Below, piece by piece: positions 25,836-34,436 of a DNA stretch of 64,000 nucleotides. Under the pieces are notes generated by a model that was not told the DNA's origin, did no database searches, and saw nothing but the letters and a program-made list of their open reading frames with translations. A program made the translations under genes and the position numbers. Numbering within the stretch: the stretch's first letter is position 1; every line of letters starts with the position of its first letter. Origin of the DNA: JABHIE01 sp964584805 (GTDB taxonomy: Bacteria > Planctomycetota > UBA1135); contig CAZPAY010000004.1 in the NCBI GenBank assembly GCA_964584805.1, positions 1 to 64,000 on the forward strand. Direction: 5' to 3'.

Positions 25836-26240
25836 ATGAAGAAATTCCTCCCCATTCTGCTACTCGCTCCTCTTGTTGCCTGTGCATCTACGACAGCCGG
25901 CTACGAGACGGCGCGGTCATTCCCCGTTGATGCGACGACTCTCAATGTCAACATTGATTACGCTCGCACTCCAGTTACGGCAACCGCGAATCAAATGACC
26001 ATTTTGGGCATTATCAAAATTGGCTCAACAAAACACGCTTACGCGGCATCAAGCCCGATGCTCGCTCTGCCATTTATTGGTGGCGATTCTGTCGAGAGTG
26101 CGGCTGTTTACAATGCTCTTGAGGAAAGCAAAGCTGATGTACTTGGCTACCCAGTATTCCGCAAGTCAACGATGGATTACTTCATCTTTAAAAACGAGAC
26201 CGTTGCTGTTAAGGGTTACCCTGGCGTAGTCTCTCGTTAA
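25836..26240 (+). CDS. Small lipoprotein of unknown function
   Basis: This 134-residue protein has a lipoprotein signal (MKKFLPILLLAPLVAC). The mature part is beta-rich with FPVDATTLNVNIDYARTPVTATA and ESAAVYNALEESKADVLGYP, and ends FKNETVAVKGYPGVVSR. The 'ALEESKADVLGYPVFRKS' piece resembles TRL-type small lipoproteins that are otherwise uncharacterised. It probably faces the periplasm. It is followed by an untranslated stretch of 130 bases before the GT2 gene, in which I see nothing clear. Confidence 0.65.
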   Translation: MKKFLPILLLAPLVACASTTAGYETARSFPVDATTLNVNIDYARTPVTATANQMTILGIIKIGSTKHAYAASSPMLALPFIGGDSVESAAVYNALEESKADVLGYPVFRKSTMDYFIFKNETVAVKGYPGVVSR

Positions 26241-26370
26241 CTTATTCAATTCGTTAAGGCGAAAGCCTTGGCGATACTCTTTTGGTGAGCGGTGCATTGA
26301 CTTGCGTCGCTCATCATTTTTTTATAGATAGGCCGCCATCAATTGTCGCGGCGACAAACAAAACGCGCCT

Positions 26371-27570
26371 CTATTTCGTGGAAGAAATCGGCGCCCAAGT
26401 GCTGGAATGCGGATTGGCCTTGAAATCGCGAATGCCTTGCACATATGCCACTTCCCAGAGCAGCCAGTGCACAACATGAACGGGCAAACGCATGGGTTGT
26501 TTCTTTGTGCGAGCGATTAAGTCGCCAAAGCGACGAAAGAAATTGGCCGAATGCAAAAGTTCTGTTTGCACTTGCGCCGACATTTTTACATTGCCTTTCC
26601 AATACTCAACGAGTTGCAATTCACCGCGGACAAAACGCTTCCCAGCTTCCAATAAGTCGCTTAAAGTCGAAATGTTGTAACCCCAGATGCGAGCGCTCGA
26701 CAACCCAATGTTTTTACCTGTGCCACGCGTCAGGACGGCGAGCGCAAAATCTTCCGTAGCGGTGTGGGGGACGCCACCGGAATCGGCGAGCCATCGTGTA
26801 TCCCAAATCATCATCCAACCAGGTAGGCAAAGTCGCTCTTCCTCGGCAGGCACGGGCAGGCCCTCGACGCGCTTTTGCATTTTGTTGTAGATTGAGCCTG
26901 GGTGGTCGCGGAAGAGCGCAACCGGGTGACCATAAAGCATGGCTGTACCATCTGGCTTGTCGAAAAACCGTCGCTGTGCATCACCAAATAAGCAGGCAAG
27001 GGCGTCCGGCTCAATCCAATTGTTCGTGTCTTGGGAGCAAGCGACTTGATGGCCCAAAGCGAGTGCAAGCCGATTGCCGACATTGAGTACATTTGCCTTG
27101 CCAGGCGTGGTTGTGTCGAGGTGGACAAACTCAAAGGCGCCCGATTTCACGGCCATGATGGGTCGAGCGATGCCGTCGTCTTCGAAGGCCGCGAAATCAA
27201 CCGTGTCGTATTCAAATGGCGTACCCTGCTCATGCATAAATGAACGCACAATTTCCGCGCTCGAATCTGTGCAAGCATTCGTAACAAAGGCTACCGTGAT
27301 CTGCGCTTGGCTGGGGACTTCAGACGCGATTAGCGCTCCAAGAACCGATTGGAGGCTTTGCTCTTCGTTATGGATTGGCAGTGCAAAGGTAAAAGCAGTA
27401 TCGGCGGCAGCTAGACCTGTGCGCTGCAGCCAGAGTTGAGCGGCTGCATTCTCGGTAGAGTCATGATTACTTAGCTCGGAAGAGAGCAAAGACTCATAGG
27501 TCGCAGCTTTTTTTTGAGCAGCGGCGCGAAAAAGCGCGGGCGCCAAGTCGGGACTCTTTGGTGCGGGCAT
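26371..27570 (-). CDS. Glycosyltransferase family 2-like protein
   Basis: This 399-residue protein carries a GT-A fold. LPIHNEEQSLQSVLGALIASE and ITVAFVTNACTDSSAEIVRSF match the start of family 2. The acidic metal-binding motif would lie near CSQDTNNWIEPDALACLF, though a standard DxD is not obvious. MIWDTRWLADSGGVPHTATEDFALAVL matches the later ED acceptor-site motif of family 2. No transmembrane segment is seen, so it is probably cytoplasmic or peripheral. It is the last gene of the leftward boxR-sulfatase-esterase-GT2 run, 15 bases after the esterase. Its acceptor is unknown. Confidence 0.75.
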   Translation of the reverse strand: MPAPKSPDLAPALFRAAAQKKAATYESLLSSELSNHDSTENAAAQLWLQRTGLAAADTAFTFALPIHNEEQSLQSVLGALIASEVPSQAQITVAFVTNACTDSSAEIVRSFMHEQGTPFEYDTVDFAAFEDDGIARPIMAVKSGAFEFVHLDTTTPGKANVLNVGNRLALALGHQVACSQDTNNWIEPDALACLFGDAQRRFFDKPDGTAMLYGHPVALFRDHPGSIYNKMQKRVEGLPVPAEEERLCLPGWMMIWDTRWLADSGGVPHTATEDFALAVLTRGTGKNIGLSSARIWGYNISTLSDLLEAGKRFVRGELQLVEYWKGNVKMSAQVQTELLHSANFFRRFGDLIARTKKQPMRLPVHVVHWLLWEVAYVQGIRDFKANPHSSTWAPISSTK

Positions 27571-27585
27571 GTCAAAGGATAAACG

Positions 27586-29007
27586 CTACTGGAGCGGAAT
27601 GTCGAAATTCAAAGCGCCCACGCCATTTGTATTTATAATCCAAGAGCCATCAAGTAGTAATCTGGATGGATCGAATCGGACATACCGAAGTCGAGTCGAT
27701 GTGCTGGGCCGGTCAAGAGCAAGAGTCAGGCGATTCCCAGTGGCGGTAATCGAAGTGACGCGCGCTCCGTCGGCTAATGTGAAATCGAGCTCTGCACCCG
27801 GACTCGCCCAAAGTTCTGTACCTAAAGGGTTGAAAACTAATTCAATTTCATCTGCCGCGCTTGATGTGTAGCTGGCAGAATGAATATTAGGCGAATCAAC
27901 TTCAAAGCCGAGTGTTGGGTCGAAGTAAAGGTCGCGTGAAACGAGGTCAAAGAGCCGGAAAGCCAGTTTTTCATAACCCTCAAAATGATAATGACAGCCG
28001 TCATAGTCCCGCAAAGCAGTCGTCGAAACAATCGAAACTTCAGAATGCTGGGCTGCGGCTTGGCGCTGGATTTCAGCAATCATCGAGTCGTCGGGTACGC
28101 CACACCCCTCGCGAACTTGCATCATGTAAACGCGCTCAAGCGAAGGGTAGTCTTGTCGCCAAGCATCAATAAGTTGAGCAAAACAATCTGCATACAAGCT
28201 CGGGTCGCCTCCGTCGGATTCACCTTGAAACCAGAAAATCGTGCGGATCGAATTTTTGAGCTGAGCTTCATTAGCGCGCCAAAGTAATCGCCCGTAAATT
28301 GTCCGTAAGTCAAAAGCATTGCCATCGGATCTCAAATGCTCAGCAATTGCCGTGCCGCCCATCGCACCGTTAATCATCGCGACAGGTACGCTCTCAGACT
28401 CGGAAATGAGTGAGGCCAAACGAATCGGCCAAGCGCCGATGGAGTAATTCGCATCTTTCACCTCACCTTCTGCAACGCCCCAGCTGCGCTCGTTATACAC
28501 CTCGTTAGCGTTTTCACTGGCGTTGCCAAAAGAGCGAATCCAATCAGATCGATACGCATTAGCGTGCGGATCGGTCACATAAAACCGCCGCGAGATGGCA
28601 TTGGATTGGCCAGCAATGAGGAAGGCGTCCCCGCAGAAAAGTGGGCTACGCGTTGCGACTGTAGTCCGCGCACCAGTCCAATCTTCAAGCAGGAAGGAAA
28701 GCTCGTAAATATGAAAACCAGCTTCGAGCGCAAGTTGGAAAGTGAAAGGCGCTTTTTTGAATGGATAAGCGTAAGGGATCATCTTTTTCTTTGAAAAATA
28801 ATCGCTTCCATTGCGCTTGAGTTCGACCGTAATGGATTTCCAACCAAATTCCGTTACAGCGCCGGAAACATCAATCGTGCCGAATCCAGAGTCGTCGCGC
28901 GGGATGAGTTGACCTTCAAGCGGCAATTCATTGACCCAGCCAATCTGAGCCGGGAGGCTAGACGCGCAAAGTGTTAAAACTAGCAGGACGAGCCGAAAAC
29001 AGGCCAT
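27586..29007 (-). CDS. Sialate O-acetylesterase-like SGNH hydrolase, exported
   Basis: This 473-residue protein has a signal peptide (MACFRLVLLVLTLCASSLPAQ). The SGNH/SASA motifs are present: FLIAGQSNA (block I Ser), NGAMGGTAIAEHL (block II Gly), IFWFQGESDGGD (block III Asn-equivalent) and GCHYHFEGYEKLA-like DxxH block V (YDGCHYHFEGYEKL). The C-terminal 100 residues are a beta domain. It removes acetyl esters from sialic acids or plant-type glycans, in the envelope. It is 17 bases downstream of the sulfatase gene. A sequence similar to half of the BoxR palindrome lies just before its start. Confidence 0.75.
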   Translation of the reverse strand: MACFRLVLLVLTLCASSLPAQIGWVNELPLEGQLIPRDDSGFGTIDVSGAVTEFGWKSITVELKRNGSDYFSKKKMIPYAYPFKKAPFTFQLALEAGFHIYELSFLLEDWTGARTTVATRSPLFCGDAFLIAGQSNAISRRFYVTDPHANAYRSDWIRSFGNASENANEVYNERSWGVAEGEVKDANYSIGAWPIRLASLISESESVPVAMINGAMGGTAIAEHLRSDGNAFDLRTIYGRLLWRANEAQLKNSIRTIFWFQGESDGGDPSLYADCFAQLIDAWRQDYPSLERVYMMQVREGCGVPDDSMIAEIQRQAAAQHSEVSIVSTTALRDYDGCHYHFEGYEKLAFRLFDLVSRDLYFDPTLGFEVDSPNIHSASYTSSAADEIELVFNPLGTELWASPGAELDFTLADGARVTSITATGNRLTLALDRPSTSTRLRYVRFDPSRLLLDGSWIINTNGVGALNFDIPLQ

Positions 29008-29011
29008 TCTC

Positions 29012-29023
29012 TAGTATAGTGCA
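29012..29023 (-). promoter_or_regulatory. Half-site resembling the BoxR palindrome
   Basis: On the minus strand, TGCACTATACTA lies 4 bases before the esterase start and shares its first nine bases with TGCACTATAGTGCA at 31269-31282. It also contains a TATACT -10-like hexamer. It may be chance. Confidence 0.3.
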
Positions 29024-29024
29024 A

Positions 29025-30533
29025 TTAATCCCCGCCAACATAGCCAAGTGCCTCAAGTTCGCGTGCCTGTTCTGGCGTGAATTGGTGGATGGAGTTAATC
29101 CCTGGCTCAAGGCCGAGCTCGACGCGCCGCGAAACACAACTTTGAAGCCATGATTCGACGATGCGCTTCTTTCCATGGACGAATTCAGCCATGTCGGAAT
29201 CGTGTGCGAGGTTGCTCTGCTCAGTGGGGTCGTTGTCGAGTTGGAATAGGTGAGCCGTTTCACGAAGGGGGCCCTCGAACATGATTTTTTCAGCACCCTC
29301 GGTCCAGGAAGTTTGTACTTTCGGCAAATTAGCCTGAGCAATTGTCGCGCGAGATTTCGGCTGAGCCTTTGCGTTAGCCCAATCTAAGTCGCGGCCAATT
29401 GCGGCGGCAGGTGGCTCGATTTGCAGCAGTGACAAGATGGAAGGCATGACATCGACCAACTCGGCGGGGTCCGCACGGCGAATGCCTTCTGGGCCGCCCG
29501 GCACTTGCACGATTAACGGGATTGCAAGGACTTCCTCGTAAATTTGGTTGTGGCCGAATCGCCCGTGCTCCCAAAATTCTTCGCCGTGATCGGATGTGAT
29601 GATGACGAGCGTGTTGCCCTTTAAGCCGGAGTCGTTGAGGAAAGCAAAGAGCCGCGCCGTCTCGTCGTCGGTCATCGCGATTTCAGCATCGTAAAGGGCA
29701 AAGATGAAATCCTTGTCGCGCGGGGTGAGCTTGTCGTTGTCGAAAAACGGCTTGAAGAATTTGCGCTGAATATCGCCAATGGGGTTTTGCACGGGGTTGT
29801 CTGCCAAGAATACGCGAGCTTCTTCCACAGCATCGCGGATGGGGCCTTGATAACCATTTGCGAAACGCTCGACATATTTTGGCTCGGGCAGGTACGGGTA
29901 ATGCACCTCATAGGTGTGCAAAAACAGGAAAAACGGCCGCGTTTCATCCCGCTCGTTTTGAAGCCAATCGAGTGCGCGATTCATGCGGTTTTTCACCCAG
30001 AGCGTTTTGGAATCAAACAACTCAAAGCCCTGTGCAAGACCACGGCGGTCGGTAAGGAAGCCACCGTCTGCAATGGCTGCGGTTTGATACCCATTGCGCT
30101 GCAACACTTCCGCGAGCGTGTCGGCGTTTTCGGAAAGCGTCGGAAAAGCCTTATTCTTGCCAGCGCCGGGTATTTTGACGCGATTCCAGACACCGTGAGT
30201 CGCGGGGTAAGTAGAACTAAACAAACTCGCGTGCGAAGTAGCAGTGTAGGGCGAAGGCGCCTTTGCGTTTTCAAAAAGGATGCCGGATTTTGCAAACGCA
30301 TCAATGGCTGTAGAAGGCTGCGCCTCATTTCCATAACAGCCCAGACGATCCGCGCGCAATGTGTCGATGACGAATAGCACGACATTCATAGGTTGAGTGG
30401 CCTGCGTCTGATGAGCGCCGTCGCCAGCGCCCTGGCTGCATGCAAAAAGGCCAAGCGCACAGGCGCTAAGAATGATGAAGGAAAACAGTCGCGTGAGCAT
30501 CACAGGAAGTGTAAATGGTCGAGGCTTAACCAT
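29025..30533 (-). CDS. Sulfatase-family protein (alkaline-phosphatase fold), exported lipoprotein
   Basis: This protein has 502 residues from the ATG at 30533, or 491 from the ATG at 30500, which starts the lipoprotein signal (MLTRLFSFIILSACALGLFAC). The first start overlaps the boxR stop by 8 bases, favouring coupled translation. The N-terminus of the fold is intact (MNVVLFVIDTLRADRLGC, with metal Asp) and VIITSDHGEEFWEHGRFGH supplies the later DH metal pair. The usual formylglycine motif C/S-x-P-x-R is absent: the equivalent stretch reads YTATSHASLFSSTYPATHG, as in the 'T-x-P-S-H' subgroup. It could be a phosphohydrolase or a non-canonical sulfatase. Envelope location. Confidence 0.75.
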   Translation of the reverse strand: MVKPRPFTLPVMLTRLFSFIILSACALGLFACSQGAGDGAHQTQATQPMNVVLFVIDTLRADRLGCYGNEAQPSTAIDAFAKSGILFENAKAPSPYTATSHASLFSSTYPATHGVWNRVKIPGAGKNKAFPTLSENADTLAEVLQRNGYQTAAIADGGFLTDRRGLAQGFELFDSKTLWVKNRMNRALDWLQNERDETRPFFLFLHTYEVHYPYLPEPKYVERFANGYQGPIRDAVEEARVFLADNPVQNPIGDIQRKFFKPFFDNDKLTPRDKDFIFALYDAEIAMTDDETARLFAFLNDSGLKGNTLVIITSDHGEEFWEHGRFGHNQIYEEVLAIPLIVQVPGGPEGIRRADPAELVDVMPSILSLLQIEPPAAAIGRDLDWANAKAQPKSRATIAQANLPKVQTSWTEGAEKIMFEGPLRETAHLFQLDNDPTEQSNLAHDSDMAEFVHGKKRIVESWLQSCVSRRVELGLEPGINSIHQFTPEQARELEALGYVGGD

Positions 30534-31266
30534 GAAGTCGCTCCATGATTTTGCTCACGGTTTCTTCTTTTGAATCGAGAGTCGTATCGGTCGAGAAATC
30601 GGACAGTTTATATTTTGGCTCACGCTGATAAAGCATGCTCTTCATCGCTTCCATCGGCGCGCCGAGCCCGCGCATGGGGCGGTCGTCCCCCTGGTCTTGC
30701 ACGCGCTGCATATGTTCTTCGGGCGTGGTGTGCAGCCAAACGGTTGTGAACATTTTGCGCACATAATCAAAAGCGTCGTCTTGCAATACAATTCCGCCAG
30801 GTAGCGCGACGACGGATGGCGTGCCACGGTCGGCGAGTTGAAACAGAGCCTCCATGCTGAGATGGCGATAATACGACTCGCTATGCATGGCGAAGATGTT
30901 TGCCAAATCTAGGCCCGCACATTGCTGGATGATCTCGTCTAACTCAATAAACGGGTAGTTCAGCTGTCGAGCGAGTGCCGTGCCTGTGGTCGATTTTCCT
31001 GCACCTCGCAGGCCAAGCAAGGCAATGCCAAGGGGCTTGGCGGGTTGCGAGCCAGCCAGCAAGTTCGTGAGCGGTATTTGCAGTGCACGCGCCAATTCCC
31101 AAAGCCTAGCAATCGATATATTCCCTTTGCCTGACTCAAGTTGCGCCAAATATCGCTGGCTGATACCACTGATTTCTGAAAGCCGCGCCACCGACCAATG
31201 CAGCTCATTGCGTTGGCGTCTGACGCGTTTCCCAAGCTCAAGTAGAAAGCTCTCTGAGGTGTCCAT
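30526..31266 (-). CDS. boxR: BoxR/BzdR-type regulator (XRE HTH + shikimate kinase-like domain)
   Basis: This 246-residue protein has a Cro/CI-type HTH at residues 10-70 (SVARLSEISGISQRYLAQLESGKGN). A kinase-like P-loop domain follows, with Walker A GLRGAGKST near residue 88 and a shikimate-kinase-like DELIQQ/ELDEII region. This two-domain plan defines BzdR and BoxR, repressors of benzoyl-CoA pathways that bind benzoyl-CoA through the kinase-like domain. It is divergent from the boxC operon. Its start lies just 3 bases from the perfect palindrome TGCACTATAGTGCA, so it probably represses both itself and the operon. It reads into the sulfatase gene. Confidence 0.9.
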   Translation of the reverse strand: MDTSESFLLELGKRVRRQRNELHWSVARLSEISGISQRYLAQLESGKGNISIARLWELARALQIPLTNLLAGSQPAKPLGIALLGLRGAGKSTTGTALARQLNYPFIELDEIIQQCAGLDLANIFAMHSESYYRHLSMEALFQLADRGTPSVVALPGGIVLQDDAFDYVRKMFTTVWLHTTPEEHMQRVQDQGDDRPMRGLGAPMEAMKSMLYQREPKYKLSDFSTDTTLDSKEETVSKIMERLHG

Positions 31267-31268
31267 GA

Positions 31269-31282
31269 TGCACTATAGTGCA
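31269..31282. promoter_or_regulatory. Palindromic operator, probable BoxR site
   Basis: TGCACTATAGTGCA is a perfect 14-bp palindrome between boxR and boxC. BzdR/BoxR operators known from Azoarcus contain TGCA repeats. The site covers the boxR -10 hexamer. Confidence 0.7.
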
Positions 31283-31300
31283 GAATAATCAAACTCTCAA
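31272..31300 (-). promoter_or_regulatory. Sigma70-like promoter of boxR, leaderless
   Basis: On the minus strand, TTGAGA (31300-31295) and TATAGT (31277-31272) are separated by 17 bases. The boxR ATG follows 5 bases after the -10, so transcription would start at or next to the start codon. The -10 lies inside the operator, which explains autorepression. The TATAAA at 31301-31306 on the + strand is a candidate -10 for boxC. Confidence 0.65.
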
Positions 31301-31343
31301 TATAAATAGTTGCAATATGTTGCGCCTTATCCCAAAGAGAAGC

Positions 31344-32987
31344 ATGGAATCTTCCTTTGACGAATCGACCATTTCTTTTGAGACGCAACCGAGCGAATAT
31401 CGGCACATCCAACTCAAAATCGATGGGGCCACCGCTCGCATCGAGCTCAACTTTCACGAAGACGGCATGCGTCCGGGTTATCAGCTCAAGCTTAACTCTT
31501 ACGACCTTGGCGTCGACATTGAGCTGGCCGACGCCGTGCAGCGGCTGCGGTTTGAGCACCCCGAGGTGGGGGCCGTCCTGATTACGAGCGCGCAAGATGG
31601 TGTGTTCAGTTCGGGTGCCAACATTTTCATGCTTGGGATGTCCACGCACGCGCACAAAGTCAATTTTTGCAAGTACACCAATGAGACGCGGCTTTACATC
31701 GAAGACGCGAGTGAGCATTCGGGCCAGCGCTACATCGCCGGGCTTAACGGCATCGCATCGGGTGGCGGCTATGAGTTGCCGATGGCTTGCGAAGAAATTT
31801 ATCTAGTCGATGATCGCCGCTCCGCCGTTTCTCTTCCTGAAGTCCCTTTTCTTGGGGTATTGCCAGGGACGGGCGGCTTGACTCGTTTGGTTGACAAGCG
31901 CAAAGTTCGCCGTGATTTGGCCGATGTTTTTAGCACACTTGCCGAGGGCATCAAAGGCAAGCGCGCCGTGGAGTGGGGGCTTGTTGATGGCGTATATCCG
32001 ACCTCTCGATTCGTCGAAGAGGTCGATGCGCGTTTGGCGGAAGCGGCCGCAGATGCCGACCCAAGCCTGCAAGGCATTTCGCTTGATGCGCTCCAACCTG
32101 CCGTCAATGAAGAAACGAGCTCCTTGCAGTATCGTCATGTTTCGCTTGAAATCGACAAGTCACAGCGCGTGGCCACTCTTCAGCTTACGGTCCCAAGCGA
32201 TTTACCCGAGTTGCCAGAGCAGGTCGCCGACCTAGGCGCGGATTGGTTTGCACTTCGCGTTTTCCGTGAGCTTGATGATGCGATTTTGCGTTTGCGTTTT
32301 CACTACCCAGAAGTGGGGCTCGTCCTTTTGAAAACTCGTGGCGATGCACAAGCCATGCTTGCGCTTGACGCTGCATTGCAGTCGCGCAAACAAGATTGGT
32401 ATGTCCGCGAGACGCTGTTGTTCATGAAGCGCGTTTTGAAACGACTCGATTGCACCGCTCGCAGTTTCTTCGCTCTGATTGACGAGGGCTCGTGCTTTGT
32501 TGGCACTTTGTTTGAGTTGGCACTTGCTGCCGATCGCATTTATATGCTCGAAGAAGACGGCGTCCAAGTTGAAATGAGTGCATCAAACCAAGGCCCATTT
32601 CCGATGGCAAACGGCCTGACAAGGCTTCAAACGCGCTTTTTAGCCGACCCTTCGCATGCCGACAAGGTGGGCACAACGACGGGTGCAATCGATACTGACA
32701 CCGCCAACGACCTCGGTCTTGTCACAGTTTCCGCCGACGACATCGACTGGGAAGATGAGGTGCGCCTCGCCATTGAAGAGCGGGCAAGCCTTTCGCCTGA
32801 CTCCCTCACGGGCATGGAGGCTAACCTCCGTTTTGCCGGCCCCGACACCATGGAAACCAAAATCTTCGGTCGTCTGTCGGCTTGGCAAAACTGGATTTTC
32901 CAACGCCCCAACGCTGTCGGCCCAACCGGCGCACTTTCTCTTTACGGCCAACCGGCCAGCCCTGAATTCGATTACAACCGCACTTAA
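31344..32987 (+). CDS. boxC: Benzoyl-CoA-dihydrodiol lyase (2,3-epoxybenzoyl-CoA hydrolase) BoxC
   Basis: This 547-residue cytoplasmic enzyme starts at the ATG at 31344 (MESSFDESTISFETQPSEYR); an earlier ATG at 31317 is possible. It is a double crotonase-fold protein. Copy 1 holds the active-site loops FSSGANIFMLG and GIASGGGYELPMACEEIYLV, with LPEVPFLGVLPGTGGLTRLV. Copy 2 (about residues 265-500) includes DEGSCFVGTLFELALAADRIYML. BoxC converts 2,3-epoxybenzoyl-CoA to 3,4-dehydroadipyl-CoA semialdehyde, releasing formate. It is the first gene of the rightward box operon and is followed by boxB after 3 bases. Confidence 0.92.
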   Translation: MESSFDESTISFETQPSEYRHIQLKIDGATARIELNFHEDGMRPGYQLKLNSYDLGVDIELADAVQRLRFEHPEVGAVLITSAQDGVFSSGANIFMLGMSTHAHKVNFCKYTNETRLYIEDASEHSGQRYIAGLNGIASGGGYELPMACEEIYLVDDRRSAVSLPEVPFLGVLPGTGGLTRLVDKRKVRRDLADVFSTLAEGIKGKRAVEWGLVDGVYPTSRFVEEVDARLAEAAADADPSLQGISLDALQPAVNEETSSLQYRHVSLEIDKSQRVATLQLTVPSDLPELPEQVADLGADWFALRVFRELDDAILRLRFHYPEVGLVLLKTRGDAQAMLALDAALQSRKQDWYVRETLLFMKRVLKRLDCTARSFFALIDEGSCFVGTLFELALAADRIYMLEEDGVQVEMSASNQGPFPMANGLTRLQTRFLADPSHADKVGTTTGAIDTDTANDLGLVTVSADDIDWEDEVRLAIEERASLSPDSLTGMEANLRFAGPDTMETKIFGRLSAWQNWIFQRPNAVGPTGALSLYGQPASPEFDYNRT

Positions 32988-32990
32988 GCC

Positions 32991-34430
32991 ATGGCCATTT
33001 CTTCAGATATCATCCCTAATAATGTTGACCTTGAGAGCAACCGCAAACTGCAAAAAGCTCTCGTCGCATGGCAGCCAAGTTTCCTCGAATGGTGGAACGA
33101 CATGGGCCCGCGCGGGTATCAACAGGATCAGATTTACCTTCGCACGGCCGTCAGTGTCGATTCCAGTGGTTGGGCGCATTACGACTATGTGAACATGCCC
33201 GATTATCGCTGGGGGATTTTTCTCACGCCAAACGACCCCAATCGCACGATTGGCTTTGGCGACCAAATGGGCAAACCTGCGTGGCAGCAAGTGCCTGGTG
33301 AGTATCGGAAAGAATTGCGCCGACTGATCGTGACGCAATGCGACACCGAGCCCGCTTCGGTGGAGCAACAGCGTCTCCTCGGCGACACGGCGCCGAGTCT
33401 TTATGACATGCGTAACCTATTTCAGGTCAATGTTGAAGAGGGCCGCCACCTTTGGGCGATGGTGCATTTGTTGCACGAATACTTTGGGCGCGATGGTCGC
33501 GAAGAGGCGGAAGACATGCTGATGCGTCGCTCAGGCGATGTCGATTCTCCTCGTATCCTGGATGCGTTTAACAAGCCTATCGACGACTGGCTGGCTTTCT
33601 TTTGCTTCACGATGTTTACCGACCGAGACGGCAAGTTTCAGTTGGGCGCACTGGCTGAGAGTGCTTTTGACCCGTTGTCGCGCGCCACGCGCTTCATGCT
33701 GACCGAAGAAGCGCACCACCTGTTTGTGGGTGATACAGGCATTGGTCGCGTCGTGCGGCGCACCATTGAGTTGATGGCCCAGCGCGAAGATCGCGATGTC
33801 ACACAATTGGGTGGCATCCCCCTTAGCCTGGTGCAAAAGTACATTAACGAGTGGTATTCCGCGTCGATGGACTTGTTCGGCAGCGAAAATTCATCCAATT
33901 CGGCGACTTATTTTTCCGCCGGCCTCAAGGGGCGATTCGGGGAGAGCAATGGCAAGACTTACGATGACCATGTCGCGCTTGAATCCTGCCGCGACTTGAA
34001 ATGGGTGGAAGACGGGCTGTTGACGAATCATGAAATTCCGATGCGTCGCGCGATGAACCTTGAGCTTGCAGATTCTTACCGTAAAGATTGCAAATCAGCT
34101 CTCAGCCGTTGGAATAAATTCCTCGAAGAAGCCGGTCTCGCTGATCGCCTTTATCTGCCTGAATTGAGCTTTAATCGCGAAGTCGGCGTGTTTTCCGATC
34201 ATGATTATGATGTCAAGGGCAACCCCGTAGACCGCAGTACATTCGAGGCGGGTTGCATCGAGTGGCTGCCGAGTGCAGAAGACAAAGCCTATGTTAAGTC
34301 GGTCATGATTCCATGCCGCGAGGCCGGAAAGTTTGCCAACTGGATTGCTCCTCCACGCAAGGGCATTCAAAACAATCCGGTCGACTTTCCTTATGTTCAG
34401 TTTCACGACAAGCAAAACGCCGACGCGTAA
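32991..34430 (+). CDS. boxB: Benzoyl-CoA 2,3-epoxidase, oxygenase component BoxB
   Basis: This 479-residue di-iron oxygenase adds O2 across benzoyl-CoA to give 2,3-epoxybenzoyl-CoA. The metal ligand pattern is readable: E120 (CDTEPAS), E150 and H153 (NVEEGRHLW), D211 (FTDRDGK), E240 and H243 (LTEEAHHLF). As I recall, these positions match those reported for the characterised enzyme. The protein length equals that of known BoxB. It sits between boxC and boxD with 3- and 6-base gaps. BoxA, the reductase that feeds it electrons, is not in the window. Cytoplasmic. Confidence 0.93.
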   Translation: MAISSDIIPNNVDLESNRKLQKALVAWQPSFLEWWNDMGPRGYQQDQIYLRTAVSVDSSGWAHYDYVNMPDYRWGIFLTPNDPNRTIGFGDQMGKPAWQQVPGEYRKELRRLIVTQCDTEPASVEQQRLLGDTAPSLYDMRNLFQVNVEEGRHLWAMVHLLHEYFGRDGREEAEDMLMRRSGDVDSPRILDAFNKPIDDWLAFFCFTMFTDRDGKFQLGALAESAFDPLSRATRFMLTEEAHHLFVGDTGIGRVVRRTIELMAQREDRDVTQLGGIPLSLVQKYINEWYSASMDLFGSENSSNSATYFSAGLKGRFGESNGKTYDDHVALESCRDLKWVEDGLLTNHEIPMRRAMNLELADSYRKDCKSALSRWNKFLEEAGLADRLYLPELSFNREVGVFSDHDYDVKGNPVDRSTFEAGCIEWLPSAEDKAYVKSVMIPCREAGKFANWIAPPRKGIQNNPVDFPYVQFHDKQNADA

Positions 34431-34436
34431 AATCAG

